This document shows positions 25,050-33,627 of a stretch of DNA of 43,771 bases, one piece after another. The position numbers and the translations under genes are program-made. The notes under the pieces were generated by a model that saw only the letters and a program-made list of their open reading frames with translations, did no database searches and was not told the DNA's origin. Source of the stretch: JADJMO01 sp016794445 (GTDB lineage Bacteria; Myxococcota_A; Polyangia; Polyangiales; JADJMO01); NCBI GenBank assembly GCA_016794445.1, contig JAEUKC010000395.1, positions 1 to 43,771 on the forward strand, in the 5' to 3' direction. Each line of letters opens with the position of its first letter. Position 1 is the first letter of the stretch.

Positions 25050-26414
25050 CTACATCGACCGCATCGCGGCCCGGACCGGCACGGGCAACCGATAGCCCGT
25101 CTTGCGCGCCCGTCGTTGCCCGGCGCGTCGCTCGTCGTGCAGCTGCGCCAGGAACTCGTCGAAATCCACCTGCATCGTGTGCCGGCGGCTCGCGACGTAC
25201 CGCGCGAACATCTTCGACCGCTCGCGCTCCATGTCGCGCTTCATCTCCGCGACCGCGGGCAGGGGGCTCTCGCCGCGGAGCCAGTCGGCGATCCACTTCG
25301 CCTGCGCCTCCGCGAGCGGCATGATCGCGCCGAGCGGCTGGTAGAGCCCGACGAACGCGAGCCCCGGCTCCTCGGGGTGGAAGGTGCGCCGGTAGAGCGG
25401 AAAATCGTTGTCCTTGGCCGAGAGCCAACCCGGATCGAAGAACGGGAAGGTGACCTTGTACCCGGTGCACCACACGATGGCGTCGACGTCCTCGACCGTG
25501 CCGTCGACGAACCTCACGCGCTTGCCCTCGAGGCGCTCGAGGTTGGGCTTGGGGGTCACGTCGCCGCGACCGAGCTTGGCGAGCAGCTCGCTCGAGATGG
25601 TGGGGTGCGCCTCGCCGAGGCGGTGGTCGGGCTCGGGCAGGCCGTAGCGCTTCATGTCGCCGACCGTGAGCCGCAGCACCGCCTCGCCGAACGCCTGCTT
25701 GACGCGGAACGGCACCCAGCTGGGCAGCGGCACCGACTGGTCGAGCGGCTTGCCGAGCAGGTAGTGCGGGATCACCCACGCGCCGCGGCGCATCGAGAGG
25801 AACACCTTCTCGGCGACCCCCTTGCGACCGAGCTCGCACGCGATGTCCATCGCGCTGTTGCCCATGCCGACGACGACCACGCGCTTGCCGACGAGGTCGT
25901 GGGGGTGGCTCGGGTCGACGTAGTGGTGCGAGTGGAACTGCGCGCCGTCGAAGGCCCCCGGGAACGGCGGGGTCGGCAGGCTCGGGTCCCAGTGGTGCCC
26001 GTTGGCGACGATGACCGCGTCGTAGTGGCGCACGCGCCCGTCCTCGAGCGTCACCCGGAAGCAGCCGTCCTCGCGCGCGACGTTCGCGACGCCGGTCTCG
26101 AACGAGACGCGGCTCCGGAGGCCGAAGTGATCGATGTACCTATCGAAGTACTTCGCGACGAGCTCGTGGTGCGCGAAGTCCGGGTAGTCGCGCGGCATGG
26201 GGAAATCCGCGTACTGCATGCGGTCGCGCGAGGTGTTGATGTGCAGCGAGCGGTACGCCGACGACATCCCGTTCTTGTTGCCGAACACCCAGTTGCCGCC
26301 GACGCGGTCGCTCTTCTCGAAGCAGTCGAACGGCACGCCGGCGTCGGCCAGCGCCTTGATCACCGGCAGCCCGCTGGAGCCGGCGCCGATGATGCAGGTC
26401 CGCGGGAGCGGCAT
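25050..26414 (-). CDS. flavin-containing monooxygenase (FMO family)
   Basis: A 454-residue two-dinucleotide-binding enzyme. The FAD motif GAGSSG lies near residues 10-15 and is followed by a GGNWVFG block. The FMO identifying stretch is FDGAQFHSHHY (about 160-170). The NADPH-binding motif is VVVVGMGNSAMD (about 182-193). The conserved CTGYKVTFPF near residue 330 is also typical. Such enzymes oxygenate soft nucleophiles (N or S atoms) or, in the Baeyer-Villiger branch, ketones; the substrate is unknown. Its ATG overlaps the stop of the cyclotransferase-like gene (TGATG), so the two are cotranscribed. Confidence 0.9.
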   Translation of the reverse strand: MPLPRTCIIGAGSSGLPVIKALADAGVPFDCFEKSDRVGGNWVFGNKNGMSSAYRSLHINTSRDRMQYADFPMPRDYPDFAHHELVAKYFDRYIDHFGLRSRVSFETGVANVAREDGCFRVTLEDGRVRHYDAVIVANGHHWDPSLPTPPFPGAFDGAQFHSHHYVDPSHPHDLVGKRVVVVGMGNSAMDIACELGRKGVAEKVFLSMRRGAWVIPHYLLGKPLDQSVPLPSWVPFRVKQAFGEAVLRLTVGDMKRYGLPEPDHRLGEAHPTISSELLAKLGRGDVTPKPNLERLEGKRVRFVDGTVEDVDAIVWCTGYKVTFPFFDPGWLSAKDNDFPLYRRTFHPEEPGLAFVGLYQPLGAIMPLAEAQAKWIADWLRGESPLPAVAEMKRDMERERSKMFARYVASRRHTMQVDFDEFLAQLHDERRAGQRRARKTGYRLPVPVRAAMRSM

Positions 26415-26764
26415 CACCGCACCCCCGCGCGCGCGGCGTAGTCGCCGCTCGTGATGTGGGTGCCGCGGGGCGGACCGTTCCACAGCCAGGAGAACGCGCG
26501 CGAGCCGTCGGCCAGCGTGAGCTCGGTGCGGGTGAACAGATGCGGGTGGCCCTCGAACTCGTCGAGCTGGGCGAGGCGCGCGTCGTCCACGGCGTAGAGC
26601 TCGCCGTGTACGACGCCGCGGCCGAGGCGCATGCCGGGGTAGGGGCCCATGTCGAGCAGCTCGTACCCGATCGCCCGCGCCGGGCCGAGCAGCAGCGCGC
26701 CCGCGATTTGCCCGTGGTTTCGCTCACCCCGCCGCAGCGTCCCGTAGACGAAGACCCGGTTCAC
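26414..26764 (-). CDS. gamma-glutamylcyclotransferase-like protein (AIG2/GGACT family)
   Basis: A 116-residue small beta-barrel protein with the family opening VFVYGTLRRGERNH, an MGPYPGM segment and LDEFEGHP, whose Glu is the likely catalytic residue near position 70. Family members release 5-oxoproline from gamma-glutamyl amines or peptides, including gamma-glutamylamine cross-link products. That is suggestive beside polyamine and amine-oxidising genes but not proof of substrate. The GTG start is set by a TAACAT -10 box six bases upstream. It overlaps the downstream monooxygenase by one base. Confidence 0.88.
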   Translation of the reverse strand: MNRVFVYGTLRRGERNHGQIAGALLLGPARAIGYELLDMGPYPGMRLGRGVVHGELYAVDDARLAQLDEFEGHPHLFTRTELTLADGSRAFSWLWNGPPRGTHITSGDYAARAGVR

Positions 26765-26770
26765 GCGGGG

Positions 26771-26776
26771 ATGTTA
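26771..26776 (-). promoter_or_regulatory. -10 box (TAACAT) of the cyclotransferase-monooxygenase operon
   Basis: TAACAT ends six bases before the GTG at 26764. It lies within the 43 bases between this operon and the divergent membrane spermidine-synthase gene. Confidence 0.5.
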
Positions 26777-26795
26777 GCGCGGGTCGGCCTTTGAT

Positions 26796-28520
26796 ATGAG
26801 GCCCCCCGTGAGCGAAGACGAACAGGCGCCCGTCGAAGAGGCGCCGCTGCACGCGCCGAACAGCGAACATTCCACCGCCGGTGGAGCTTCGCAGGGGGCG
26901 CCCCGCCGCATCTGGGGGCCGCCGCAGCGGGACGAGGCCTCGCAGAAGAAGGCGGAGGCCGACGGTCGCCGCGAGGCCGAGGGCCCCTCCAAGACCACCG
27001 CCACCCTGCTCCTCGTCACGGTGCTGGTCATCGCGACCTGCGGCCTCGTCTACGAGCTCCTCGCCTCCACGCTCGCGAGCTTCGTCCTCGGTGACGCGGT
27101 GATGCAGTACTCCACCGTCATCGGCGTCTACCTGAGCGCCATGGGCGTCGGCGCCTGGCTCTCGGGCTACGTCGTCGACGACGTGGCCAAGCGCTTCGTC
27201 GACATCGAGATCGCCGTCGCGCTGGTCGGCGGCGCCTCGGCCCCCATCCTGTTCTTCGCCTTCGCGCACCTCTCCTGGTTCCGCGTCGTGCTCTACGGCG
27301 TGGTCGCGCTGGTCGGCATGCTGGTCGGCATGGAGATCCCGCTGCTGCTGCGCATCCTGCGCGCGCGCTACGCGTTCAAGGATCTCGTCGCGCGGGTGCT
27401 CACGGTGGACTACCTCGGCGCCCTGGTCGGCTCCCTCGCCTTCCCCATCTTCTTCGTCCCCAAGCTCGGCCTCGTGCGTACGAGCCTGGTCATCGGCGGC
27501 ATCAACGCGGTCACCGCGCTCGCCTCCACCTACCTGCTCGACGACGAGATCAAGAAGACCCTCGGGCTCCGTCTCCGCGCCCTCGCGGTCCTGATCGCGC
27601 TCGGCGTGGGCGTGGTGGCGGCCGATCGCCTCACGCTGCTCGCCGAGGAGGGCCTGTTCGCCGACGAGATCATCTACGCCAAGCAGACCCCTTACCAGCG
27701 CATCGTCATCACCCGCGGCCGCGCGAGCTTCCAGCTGTTCCTCAACGGGAACCTGCAGTTCTCGAGCGCCGACGAGTACCGCTACCACGAGGCGCTGATC
27801 TGGCCGGCGATCGCCGCGCGGGTCGAGGCCGGCGACCCGGTCAAGCGCGTGCTCGTCCTCGGCGGCGGCGACGGGCTCGGCCTCCGTGAGCTCCTCAAGA
27901 CCCCGGGGCTCGAGGCGGTCACGCTGGTCGACCTCGACCCGTTCATGACCCACCTCGCGCGCTCGCAGCCGCTGCTGAGCGCGCTCAACGAGGCCGCGTT
28001 CTCCGACCCGCGCGTCACCATCGTGAACGACGACGCCTACGTCTGGCTCGGCGCCCCGAAGAACGCCGGCCAGAAGTTCGACGTCATCATCGCCGACTTC
28101 CCCGACCCGAATCACTACGCCCTCGGCAAGCTCTACACGACCCGCATGTACGCGCTGATGAAGCAGCACATGCTCGAGCGCGCGGTGCTCGCCGTGCAGT
28201 CGACCTCGCCGCTGTTCGCCCGCAAGTCCTTCTGGTGCATCGCCCGCACCATGGAGCGCGCGGGGCTCGCCGTCGCGCCCTACCACGTGTTCGTCCCCTC
28301 GTTCGGCGAGTGGGGCTACGTGCTCGCGCGCGAGGGCAGCATCACGCCGCCGTCCAGGCTGCCGCCGCTGGCCAAGCCGCTGCGCTACCTCGACGACCCG
28401 ACCCTGCGGGCGCTGTTCGTGCTGTCCCGCGACATGCAGTCGCTCGACGTCGAGGTCAACCGGCTCGACAACCAGGTGCTCGTTCACTACTACGAGGCAG
28501 AGTGGAAGCGGTATCTGTGA
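26796..28520 (+). CDS. membrane-embedded spermidine-synthase-like aminopropyltransferase
   Basis: About 574 residues. A charged cytoplasmic N-terminus (about 70 aa) is followed by roughly seven transmembrane helices (70-275), then a soluble spermidine-synthase fold. The fold has YQRIVITRG, LNGNLQFSSADEYRYHEAL, the AdoMet-type VLVLGGGDGLGLREL (GGGDG about 355-359), LVDLDP and DFPDPN, the acidic motif that holds the amine substrate. Known relatives are annotated as polyamine aminopropyltransferases with a membrane domain of unknown purpose. With SpeD in the window the aminopropyl donor is available. The ATG at 26796 is used here; GTG 26808 behind a degenerate TATGAG box is equally likely. It overlaps the next gene by four bases. 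Confidence 0.9.
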   Translation: MRPPVSEDEQAPVEEAPLHAPNSEHSTAGGASQGAPRRIWGPPQRDEASQKKAEADGRREAEGPSKTTATLLLVTVLVIATCGLVYELLASTLASFVLGDAVMQYSTVIGVYLSAMGVGAWLSGYVVDDVAKRFVDIEIAVALVGGASAPILFFAFAHLSWFRVVLYGVVALVGMLVGMEIPLLLRILRARYAFKDLVARVLTVDYLGALVGSLAFPIFFVPKLGLVRTSLVIGGINAVTALASTYLLDDEIKKTLGLRLRALAVLIALGVGVVAADRLTLLAEEGLFADEIIYAKQTPYQRIVITRGRASFQLFLNGNLQFSSADEYRYHEALIWPAIAARVEAGDPVKRVLVLGGGDGLGLRELLKTPGLEAVTLVDLDPFMTHLARSQPLLSALNEAAFSDPRVTIVNDDAYVWLGAPKNAGQKFDVIIADFPDPNHYALGKLYTTRMYALMKQHMLERAVLAVQSTSPLFARKSFWCIARTMERAGLAVAPYHVFVPSFGEWGYVLAREGSITPPSRLPPLAKPLRYLDDPTLRALFVLSRDMQSLDVEVNRLDNQVLVHYYEAEWKRYL

Positions 28521-29434
28521 TCGAACGCCTCGTCGGGAGGCGGCAGGCCCCGACCAAGCGCCCGACGCGCTGGTGGCTCGACACGCTGCGGCGGCGCCGC
28601 GAGCGCATGTACGAAGAGAAGCTCGACCTCTCGACCCCGATCGTCTGGGAGTCGGAGGCCGAGCAGCGCGCCGCCATCGCGTTCTTCAACGCGGCCTTCC
28701 GCGCCGAGGAATCCGGCCTCAAGCAGGCCCACGAGCTCGCCGGCGTGGTCGAGCGCTGGGACCCGGAGCTCGCCGAGTGCCTGCGCCTCTACGGCGACGA
28801 AGAGGGCTGGCACCGCGAGTTGCTCACCGAGTTCCTCGCGTACCTCGGCGGCCAGATCAAGCCGATGGGCAAGGTCACCGGCACGTTCTACCGGCTCTAC
28901 GGGCGCGCCGAGCGCATGGACACCATCGTCCTCACGAACCTCATGTTCGAGACGATCGGCTCCACCACCTACCGGCTCGCCCTTCGGCGCGCGCGCCACC
29001 CGGCCGTGCGCTCCATGCTCACCATCCTCACGCGGGACGAGTCGTTCCACGTCCCGCTCAACGTGCACTTCCTCCGCGAGCTGCTCGCGCACGAGCGCGC
29101 GCAGCACGGGCTCGCCACCGCGCTGTGGGCCAAGGGTCGCCTGCAGGGGCTCTACCACCTGCTCTTCGTCTCGCTCCTCGGCAGCGCCTGGGCCAGCCGC
29201 CGCCGCGCGCTCGAGTTCGACAAGATCCCGTTCCCGGTGCTGTCGAAGGCCTACGCCGAGCAGCTCGCGCGGCTGTTCCTCCACGAGCACGACCTCGGCC
29301 TGCGCCCGCCTTCGGTGCTCCTCGCCGCCATGGGCTTCGAGCGTGGCGAGCTCCGCAAGGGCGACTCCGCGGTGAGCGTCGAGGCCGCCGAGGCCGCGGC
29401 CGACCGCACCCAGGTCCAGGTCACGGCGCTCTAG
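28517..29434 (+). CDS. ferritin-like diiron protein of the polyamine cluster
   Basis: A 305-residue all-helical protein. Two ExxH pairs with partner acids are visible: RAEESGLKQ and EEGWHREL (about 62-100), then LMFETIGSTTY and RDESFHVPLN (about 140-182). This is a four-helix-bundle diiron site like that of ferritin-like oxygenases (AurF or fatty-acid-desaturase-like relatives). The C-terminal 100 residues are helical and basic. It overlaps the membrane synthase by four bases (GTGA), implying that both act on the same pathway, perhaps oxidising a polyamine product. The exact reaction is unknown and storage of iron is unlikely in this context. Confidence 0.75.
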   Translation: MIERLVGRRQAPTKRPTRWWLDTLRRRRERMYEEKLDLSTPIVWESEAEQRAAIAFFNAAFRAEESGLKQAHELAGVVERWDPELAECLRLYGDEEGWHRELLTEFLAYLGGQIKPMGKVTGTFYRLYGRAERMDTIVLTNLMFETIGSTTYRLALRRARHPAVRSMLTILTRDESFHVPLNVHFLRELLAHERAQHGLATALWAKGRLQGLYHLLFVSLLGSAWASRRRALEFDKIPFPVLSKAYAEQLARLFLHEHDLGLRPPSVLLAAMGFERGELRKGDSAVSVEAAEAAADRTQVQVTAL

Positions 29435-29446
29435 GGGCACGTCGAG

Positions 29447-31084
29447 ATGCCCACCCGACGCGACGTGCTCGCGACGTTCCTCGGGGCGGCGTTCGCCGGC
29501 GTCGCGTGCAAGAGCAAGGCGCCGGTCGGTCACTACCAAGGAGAGCTCTTCGGCCCGCGCTTCGATCGCGGTCACAAGCTGCGCGACCCGAAGGAGCTCG
29601 CGGCCACGCTGGCCCGCACCGATCTGCCCGAGCAGAAGACACGGGTCGTCGTGGTGGGCGGCGGGCCGGCCGGCCTCTCGGCGGCGTGGCGCCTGATCCG
29701 CGGCGGCCTCGCGGGCAAGGAGGACGTGCAGGTCTTCGAGCTCGACGACGTCGCGGGCGGCACCTCGCGCGGCGGACAGTCCGAGGTCACCCGCTACCCG
29801 TGGGGCGCGCACTACGTCCCGGTGCCCAGCGGCGACGCGCGCGCGCTCGGCGTGCTCCTCGAGGAGATGGGCATCGTGGAGGGCCACGAGACCGACGGCT
29901 ACCCGGTCATCGCCGAGCACGTCCTCTGTCGCGCGCCCGAGGAGCGGCTGTTCTACCGCGGCCGCTGGTACGAGGGGCTCTACCTGCAGGCCGGCGCGCA
30001 GAAGGAGGATCTGCGCCAGTTCCGCGCGTTCAAGCGCGAGCTCCAGGGGTGGCGCAAGTGGCGCGACCTCAAGGGCCGTCGCGCGTTCGTGATCCCGACG
30101 GCGCGCGCGAGCGACGCCGAGGAGGTGCTCGCCCTCGACGCGCTGAGCATGGCGCAGTGGATGGACCAGAAGGGCTTCACGTCGGCGCGCCTGCGCTGGC
30201 TCGTCGACTACGCCTGCCGCGACGACTACGCGCTCTCGCTGCAGGACGCCTCCGCGTGGGCCGGCCTCTTCTACTTCGTCTCGCGCATGAACGACCTCGG
30301 CGCGTCGTCCGAGCTGATGACCTGGGCCGACGGCAACGGTGGGCTCGTGCGTCACCTGCTCGGTGTCGTCGCCGACCGCGTGCACCTCGGCAAGACCGTG
30401 ATCGACGTGCGACCCCGCGGCGAAAAGGAACAGGTCGTGACCTACCTGGATCGCGACGGCGCGCCGCACCGCCTGATCGCCGAGCGGGTCATCCTCGCCG
30501 TCCCCCGCTACGTGGCGCGCCACCTGTGCCCGAGCCTCGCCGATCGCAAGGAGGACCTCGCCTTCGACTACGGCGCGTGGGCGGTGTGCAACGTGCACCT
30601 GAACGGGCGCGGCGCGCGGCCCCAGGGCGTCGCGATGGCCTGGGACAACGTGCTCTACGAGAGCCCCTCGCTCGGCTACGTCTCCGCGACCCACCAGGAG
30701 GGCAACGACCACGGCCCGACGGTGTGGACCTGGTACTACGCGATCACCGACCCGGGGAAGGACGCCCGCAAGAAGCTGCTCGACGCGCACTGGCGCGACT
30801 GGGCCGACGTGGCGTTCTCCGATCTCTCCCGCGCCCACCCGGACCTGCACGCGCTCGCCGATCGCATCGACGTGTTCCGGTGGGGCCACGCGATGACGCG
30901 TCCGCGCGTGGGTGCACGCCGTGCGCTGCGCGAAGCCGCTGCGCACGTGCCGGTCGGCGCCGTGCACTTCGCGCACACCGATCTGTCGGGCGTCGCGATC
31001 TTCGAGGAGGCCCACGACCACGGCGTGCGCGCCGCCGAAGAGGTGCTCGCGGCCCTCTCGTTCCAGGTGCCCTCGATCCGCTAG
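29447..31084 (+). CDS. Tat-exported FAD amine-oxidase-like lipoprotein
   Basis: A 545-residue flavoprotein. The N-terminus has twin arginines (TRRDVLATFLG) and a lipobox-like Gly-Val-Ala-Cys21, so it is probably exported folded by Tat and lipid-anchored. FAD binding is by VVVVGGGPAGLSAAWRL near residue 66. A second family element, GGTSRGGQSE, follows, and a C-terminal 'TDLSGVAIFEEAHDHG' region fits the FAD-binding end of amine oxidases. It starts 12 bases after the diiron gene. Placed with an aminopropyltransferase it may oxidise a polyamine in the periplasm. The substrate is inferred only from context. Confidence 0.85.
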   Translation: MPTRRDVLATFLGAAFAGVACKSKAPVGHYQGELFGPRFDRGHKLRDPKELAATLARTDLPEQKTRVVVVGGGPAGLSAAWRLIRGGLAGKEDVQVFELDDVAGGTSRGGQSEVTRYPWGAHYVPVPSGDARALGVLLEEMGIVEGHETDGYPVIAEHVLCRAPEERLFYRGRWYEGLYLQAGAQKEDLRQFRAFKRELQGWRKWRDLKGRRAFVIPTARASDAEEVLALDALSMAQWMDQKGFTSARLRWLVDYACRDDYALSLQDASAWAGLFYFVSRMNDLGASSELMTWADGNGGLVRHLLGVVADRVHLGKTVIDVRPRGEKEQVVTYLDRDGAPHRLIAERVILAVPRYVARHLCPSLADRKEDLAFDYGAWAVCNVHLNGRGARPQGVAMAWDNVLYESPSLGYVSATHQEGNDHGPTVWTWYYAITDPGKDARKKLLDAHWRDWADVAFSDLSRAHPDLHALADRIDVFRWGHAMTRPRVGARRALREAAAHVPVGAVHFAHTDLSGVAIFEEAHDHGVRAAEEVLAALSFQVPSIR

Positions 31085-31087
31085 GGT
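31082..31087 (+). promoter_or_regulatory. -10 box (TAGGGT) overlapping the stop codon of the oxidase gene
   Basis: The TAG stop (31082-31084) is the first half of TAGGGT, which ends six bases before the GTG at 31094. This allows separate leaderless transcription of the last gene of the cluster. Confidence 0.45.
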
Positions 31088-31093
31088 GGGGGC

Positions 31094-32191
31094 GTGCAAG
31101 CGGCCGCTCCGCCGACCCGATCGCCCTGGCTCTTCGGGCGCAACCTCGACCTGCTCGCGTTCGTCGGCCCGGTCGTGGTCGCGATCGCGTTCGTGCTGAT
31201 CGGGCGCGCGGTCGGGCTACGCAGCACACCGCCGTGGGCGTTCTTGACCTGCGTGATCGTCGTCGACGTCGCGCACGTGCACGGCACGCTCTACCGCGTC
31301 TACCTCGACCCGGCCGAGGTGAAGCGTCGCAAGCTGCTCTACCTCGGCACGCCGCTCCTCGCCTATGCGGTCGGCGTCGCGCTGCACCTCTCCGGAGGGG
31401 CGCTGCGGTTCTGGCGCGTGCTCGACTATTTCGCGGTGTGGCACTTCGTGCGGCAGCAGATCGGCTGGGTCGCGCTCTACCGCGTGCGCGCGGGCGAGCT
31501 CGCCGACCCGAGCCGCAGGGTCGACCGCTACCTCGATCCCGCGGTCACCTACGCGGCCACGCTCTACCCGCTGGTGTACTGGCACGCCACGCTCCCCAAG
31601 CGCTTCTCGTGGTTCATGCGCGGCGACTTCTTCGTCGTGTCGCAGCGCGTGGGGCAGGCGCTCCTGCCTTTCGCCCACGCGGTGTGGGCCGCGCTGCTCC
31701 TCGGCTTCGCGCTGCGCCAGGTGCAGCTGTTCGCGACGGGGCGCACCGTCAACGTCGGCAAGGTGCTCGTGGTCTCCGGCACCGCGCTCCTGTGGTGGCT
31801 CGGCATCGTGCACTGGAACGACGACTACTCGTTCACCGTGACCAACGTGCTGCCGCACGGGATCCCGTATTTCGTGCTGGTCCTGCTCTACGCCCGGCGC
31901 CGCTTCACCGACCCCGACGCGGCCCCGGCTCGCCTCGGACAGCGCTTGTTCGCGGGCGGCGTGGCGCTCGCGTTCCTCGCGCTGGTGCTCCTCGCCTTCT
32001 TCGAGGAGTGGGCGTGGGATCTCTACGTGTGGCACGACCACGAGCCCATCTTCGGCGAGGGCAGGGTGCTCTCGCCGACGGTGCTCGCGTTCCTCGTGCC
32101 GATCCTCGCGCTGCCGCAGGCGGTGCACTACGTGACCGACGGCTACGTGTGGCGCGGCCAGGAGAACCCCGACCTGCGCAAGTATTTGTGA
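31094..32191 (+). CDS. His-rich polytopic membrane protein of unknown function
   Basis: A 365-residue protein with about nine hydrophobic helices. Histidines and acids lie at helix ends in a repeated manner: DVAHVHGTLYR, WHFVRQQIGW, YWHAT, VHWNDDY, PHGIPY, WHDHEP and HYVTDGYVWR. The spacing is like a membrane diiron or heme enzyme (fatty acid hydroxylase, or carotenoid-cleavage type), but no published motif matches exactly. It follows the exported amine oxidase by nine bases and may process the same lipid or amine. Function unknown. Confidence 0.75.
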   Translation: MQAAAPPTRSPWLFGRNLDLLAFVGPVVVAIAFVLIGRAVGLRSTPPWAFLTCVIVVDVAHVHGTLYRVYLDPAEVKRRKLLYLGTPLLAYAVGVALHLSGGALRFWRVLDYFAVWHFVRQQIGWVALYRVRAGELADPSRRVDRYLDPAVTYAATLYPLVYWHATLPKRFSWFMRGDFFVVSQRVGQALLPFAHAVWAALLLGFALRQVQLFATGRTVNVGKVLVVSGTALLWWLGIVHWNDDYSFTVTNVLPHGIPYFVLVLLYARRRFTDPDAAPARLGQRLFAGGVALAFLALVLLAFFEEWAWDLYVWHDHEPIFGEGRVLSPTVLAFLVPILALPQAVHYVTDGYVWRGQENPDLRKYL

Positions 32192-32246
32192 GCACCACCC
32201 GCAGAGCGGCCACCCCTCGGCCGCTCGCGGGTACACGCTCGGCGCG

Positions 32247-32798
32247 CTACTTGAAGAGCTTCGCGAGGGCGTTCGCGTCGCCGGCCGGCAGCACGGGCTC
32301 GATGCCCGCCTCGGTCATGGCGGCGGCGGCGCTCTCGTCGTCGGCGAAGGCGAGCACGCGCGTGCGACGCGTGGCCTCGTCGCGGCGCAGGGCCGTGGCG
32401 AGCCGCGCGACGTCGAACCCGGCGTGGGTCGACACGAGGAGCGCCTCGGGCGGCTCCTTGGCCGTGGCGATCAGCGCGTCGTACGGGTCCTCGAAGAGGA
32501 GCACGTCGAAGCCCTTGGCCTTGAGGGCCTTCTGGACCGACTTCTGCGCCTGCTTGTCGGCCTCGAGCACGTTCACGCGACGCTTGACCGTCGCGAGCTC
32601 GGCCGGCACCGGGAGGCCGGCGTTCTGGCAGAGGGCACGCGCGTCTTCGGCGCGGACCCGGAGGAGACCACCAGGAGACGTCAGGGCGGCCAGGCGCCCG
32701 GTACGAACCCAGTAGTAGACCGTCTTCGGATGGACCTGCATCATCTGCGCGACCTGGGCCAGGCGCAGCAACCGCTGTTGGGGCTGTTCAGCGAGCAT
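32247..32798 (-). CDS. MerR/BldC-type HTH regulator with C-terminal receiver-like domain
   Basis: A 183-residue protein. Residues 10-55 are a winged-helix of the excisionase/BldC/MerR group (RLAQVAQMMQVHPKTVYYWVRTGRL, then a Gly-Gly wing). A 30-residue helical linker follows. From about 80, the chain VNVLEADKQAQKSVQKALKAKGFDV resembles the first strand and helix of a response-regulator receiver, ending with LLVSTHAG and VLAFADDE strands. The phospho-acceptor Asp expected after the third strand is replaced (LVSTHAG), so it is probably a pseudo-receiver that does not take a phosphate. The ATG at 32798 has GAGAGG nine bases upstream and a sigma-70-like promoter about 60 bases away. Confidence 0.82.
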   Translation of the reverse strand: MLAEQPQQRLLRLAQVAQMMQVHPKTVYYWVRTGRLAALTSPGGLLRVRAEDARALCQNAGLPVPAELATVKRRVNVLEADKQAQKSVQKALKAKGFDVLLFEDPYDALIATAKEPPEALLVSTHAGFDVARLATALRRDEATRRTRVLAFADDESAAAAMTEAGIEPVLPAGDANALAKLFK

Positions 32799-32856
32799 AT
32801 CTCGACACCTCTCACGACAAACGAGCGACGAGCGTCCCAGCCCCCGGGGTTCCGGA

Positions 32857-32886
32857 AAAGTACGGTGTCGGGAGGGGCGAGCGCAA
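32857..32886 (-). promoter_or_regulatory. sigma-70-like promoter of the HTH/pseudo-receiver gene
   Basis: TTGCGC (complement 32886-32881), 18 bases, then TACTTT (32862-32857). Adjacent perfect palindromes TTCCGGAA and CCCCGGGG (32842-32857) could be operator sites. Unlike most genes here this one has a long leader. Confidence 0.4.
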
Positions 32887-32913
32887 CCCCAATCGCTCAG
32901 CGCGAGCGTCGTT

Positions 32914-33627
32914 TCACGAACTCTTCGAGGAAGTCGCGGCGAGCAACGCGGCGAGGAGTGCCGCATGATCGTCGAGGCGCAGGTAGGCGCGAGTGGGACG
33001 TGCCGCGGCGCCGGGGACGAACCCGTCGAATCGAATCGCCTGCGCGCCCGCGTCGAGCGCGCCCACGACGTCGGCGGACTCCGAGTCGCCGACGTGGACC
33101 ATCTCGGCCATCGGGACTCCGAGCGTCTCGGCGGCGAGCGCGAAGATGCGGCGATCGGGCTTCGCGATCCCCAGCACGCCCGAGTCGAGGACGCGCCGGA
33201 AATAGTGGTCGAGGCCGAGCTCGGCGACCAGCGCCGCGAGGTGGCCCTCGCTGTTCGACGTGATGACGAGCGGGATGTGAGCAGCGGCGAGCGCGTCGAG
33301 CAGCGTGCGCACCGGCGGCGGCACGTGACGCCAGAGGTTGCGCGTGGCCTGCCCCCGCCAGAGCGCCTCGACCATGGCGTCGACGTCGGCGATGCCCGGC
33401 GCGCCCGCGACGACCAGGGTGCGGACGAGCGCGCGCCACCCCGCCTCGTGGCCGCCGCCCTCGGCGACCACCCGGTCGTGGGCCGCGTACGCCGTGGGCA
33501 TCACAGCGCGCACGCCGTCGAGATCGACGGCCTTGCAGTGGGGCCGGAGGCGCGAGGCGACCTCCTCGAGGTCGAGGCCGACGAGCACGTGACCGAAATC
33601 GAACGAGATGCCGCGGACGCGGCTCAC
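32914..33627 (-). CDS. HAD-superfamily hydrolase (phosphatase-like)
   Basis: A 237-residue HAD fold: motif I ISFDFGHVLVGLD (Asp nucleophile near residue 9), cap helices 20-105, motif II LVITSNSEG, motif III Lys in GIAKPDRRIF, and motif IV VHVGDSESADVVGA. It resembles HAD-IA sugar-phosphate phosphatases. The GTG start overlaps the stop of the zinc-ribbon gene (GTGA), so it is the last gene of a three-gene minus-strand operon. The substrate is unknown. Confidence 0.88.
   Translation of the reverse strand: MSRVRGISFDFGHVLVGLDLEEVASRLRPHCKAVDLDGVRAVMPTAYAAHDRVVAEGGGHEAGWRALVRTLVVAGAPGIADVDAMVEALWRGQATRNLWRHVPPPVRTLLDALAAAHIPLVITSNSEGHLAALVAELGLDHYFRRVLDSGVLGIAKPDRRIFALAAETLGVPMAEMVHVGDSESADVVGALDAGAQAIRFDGFVPGAAARPTRAYLRLDDHAALLAALLAATSSKSS

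Noticed and set aside
28573..32715. A 1380-residue open frame across the polyamine cluster
   Set aside because: It is the +1 shadow of four well-supported genes and is composed mostly of Arg, Ala, Pro and Gly.
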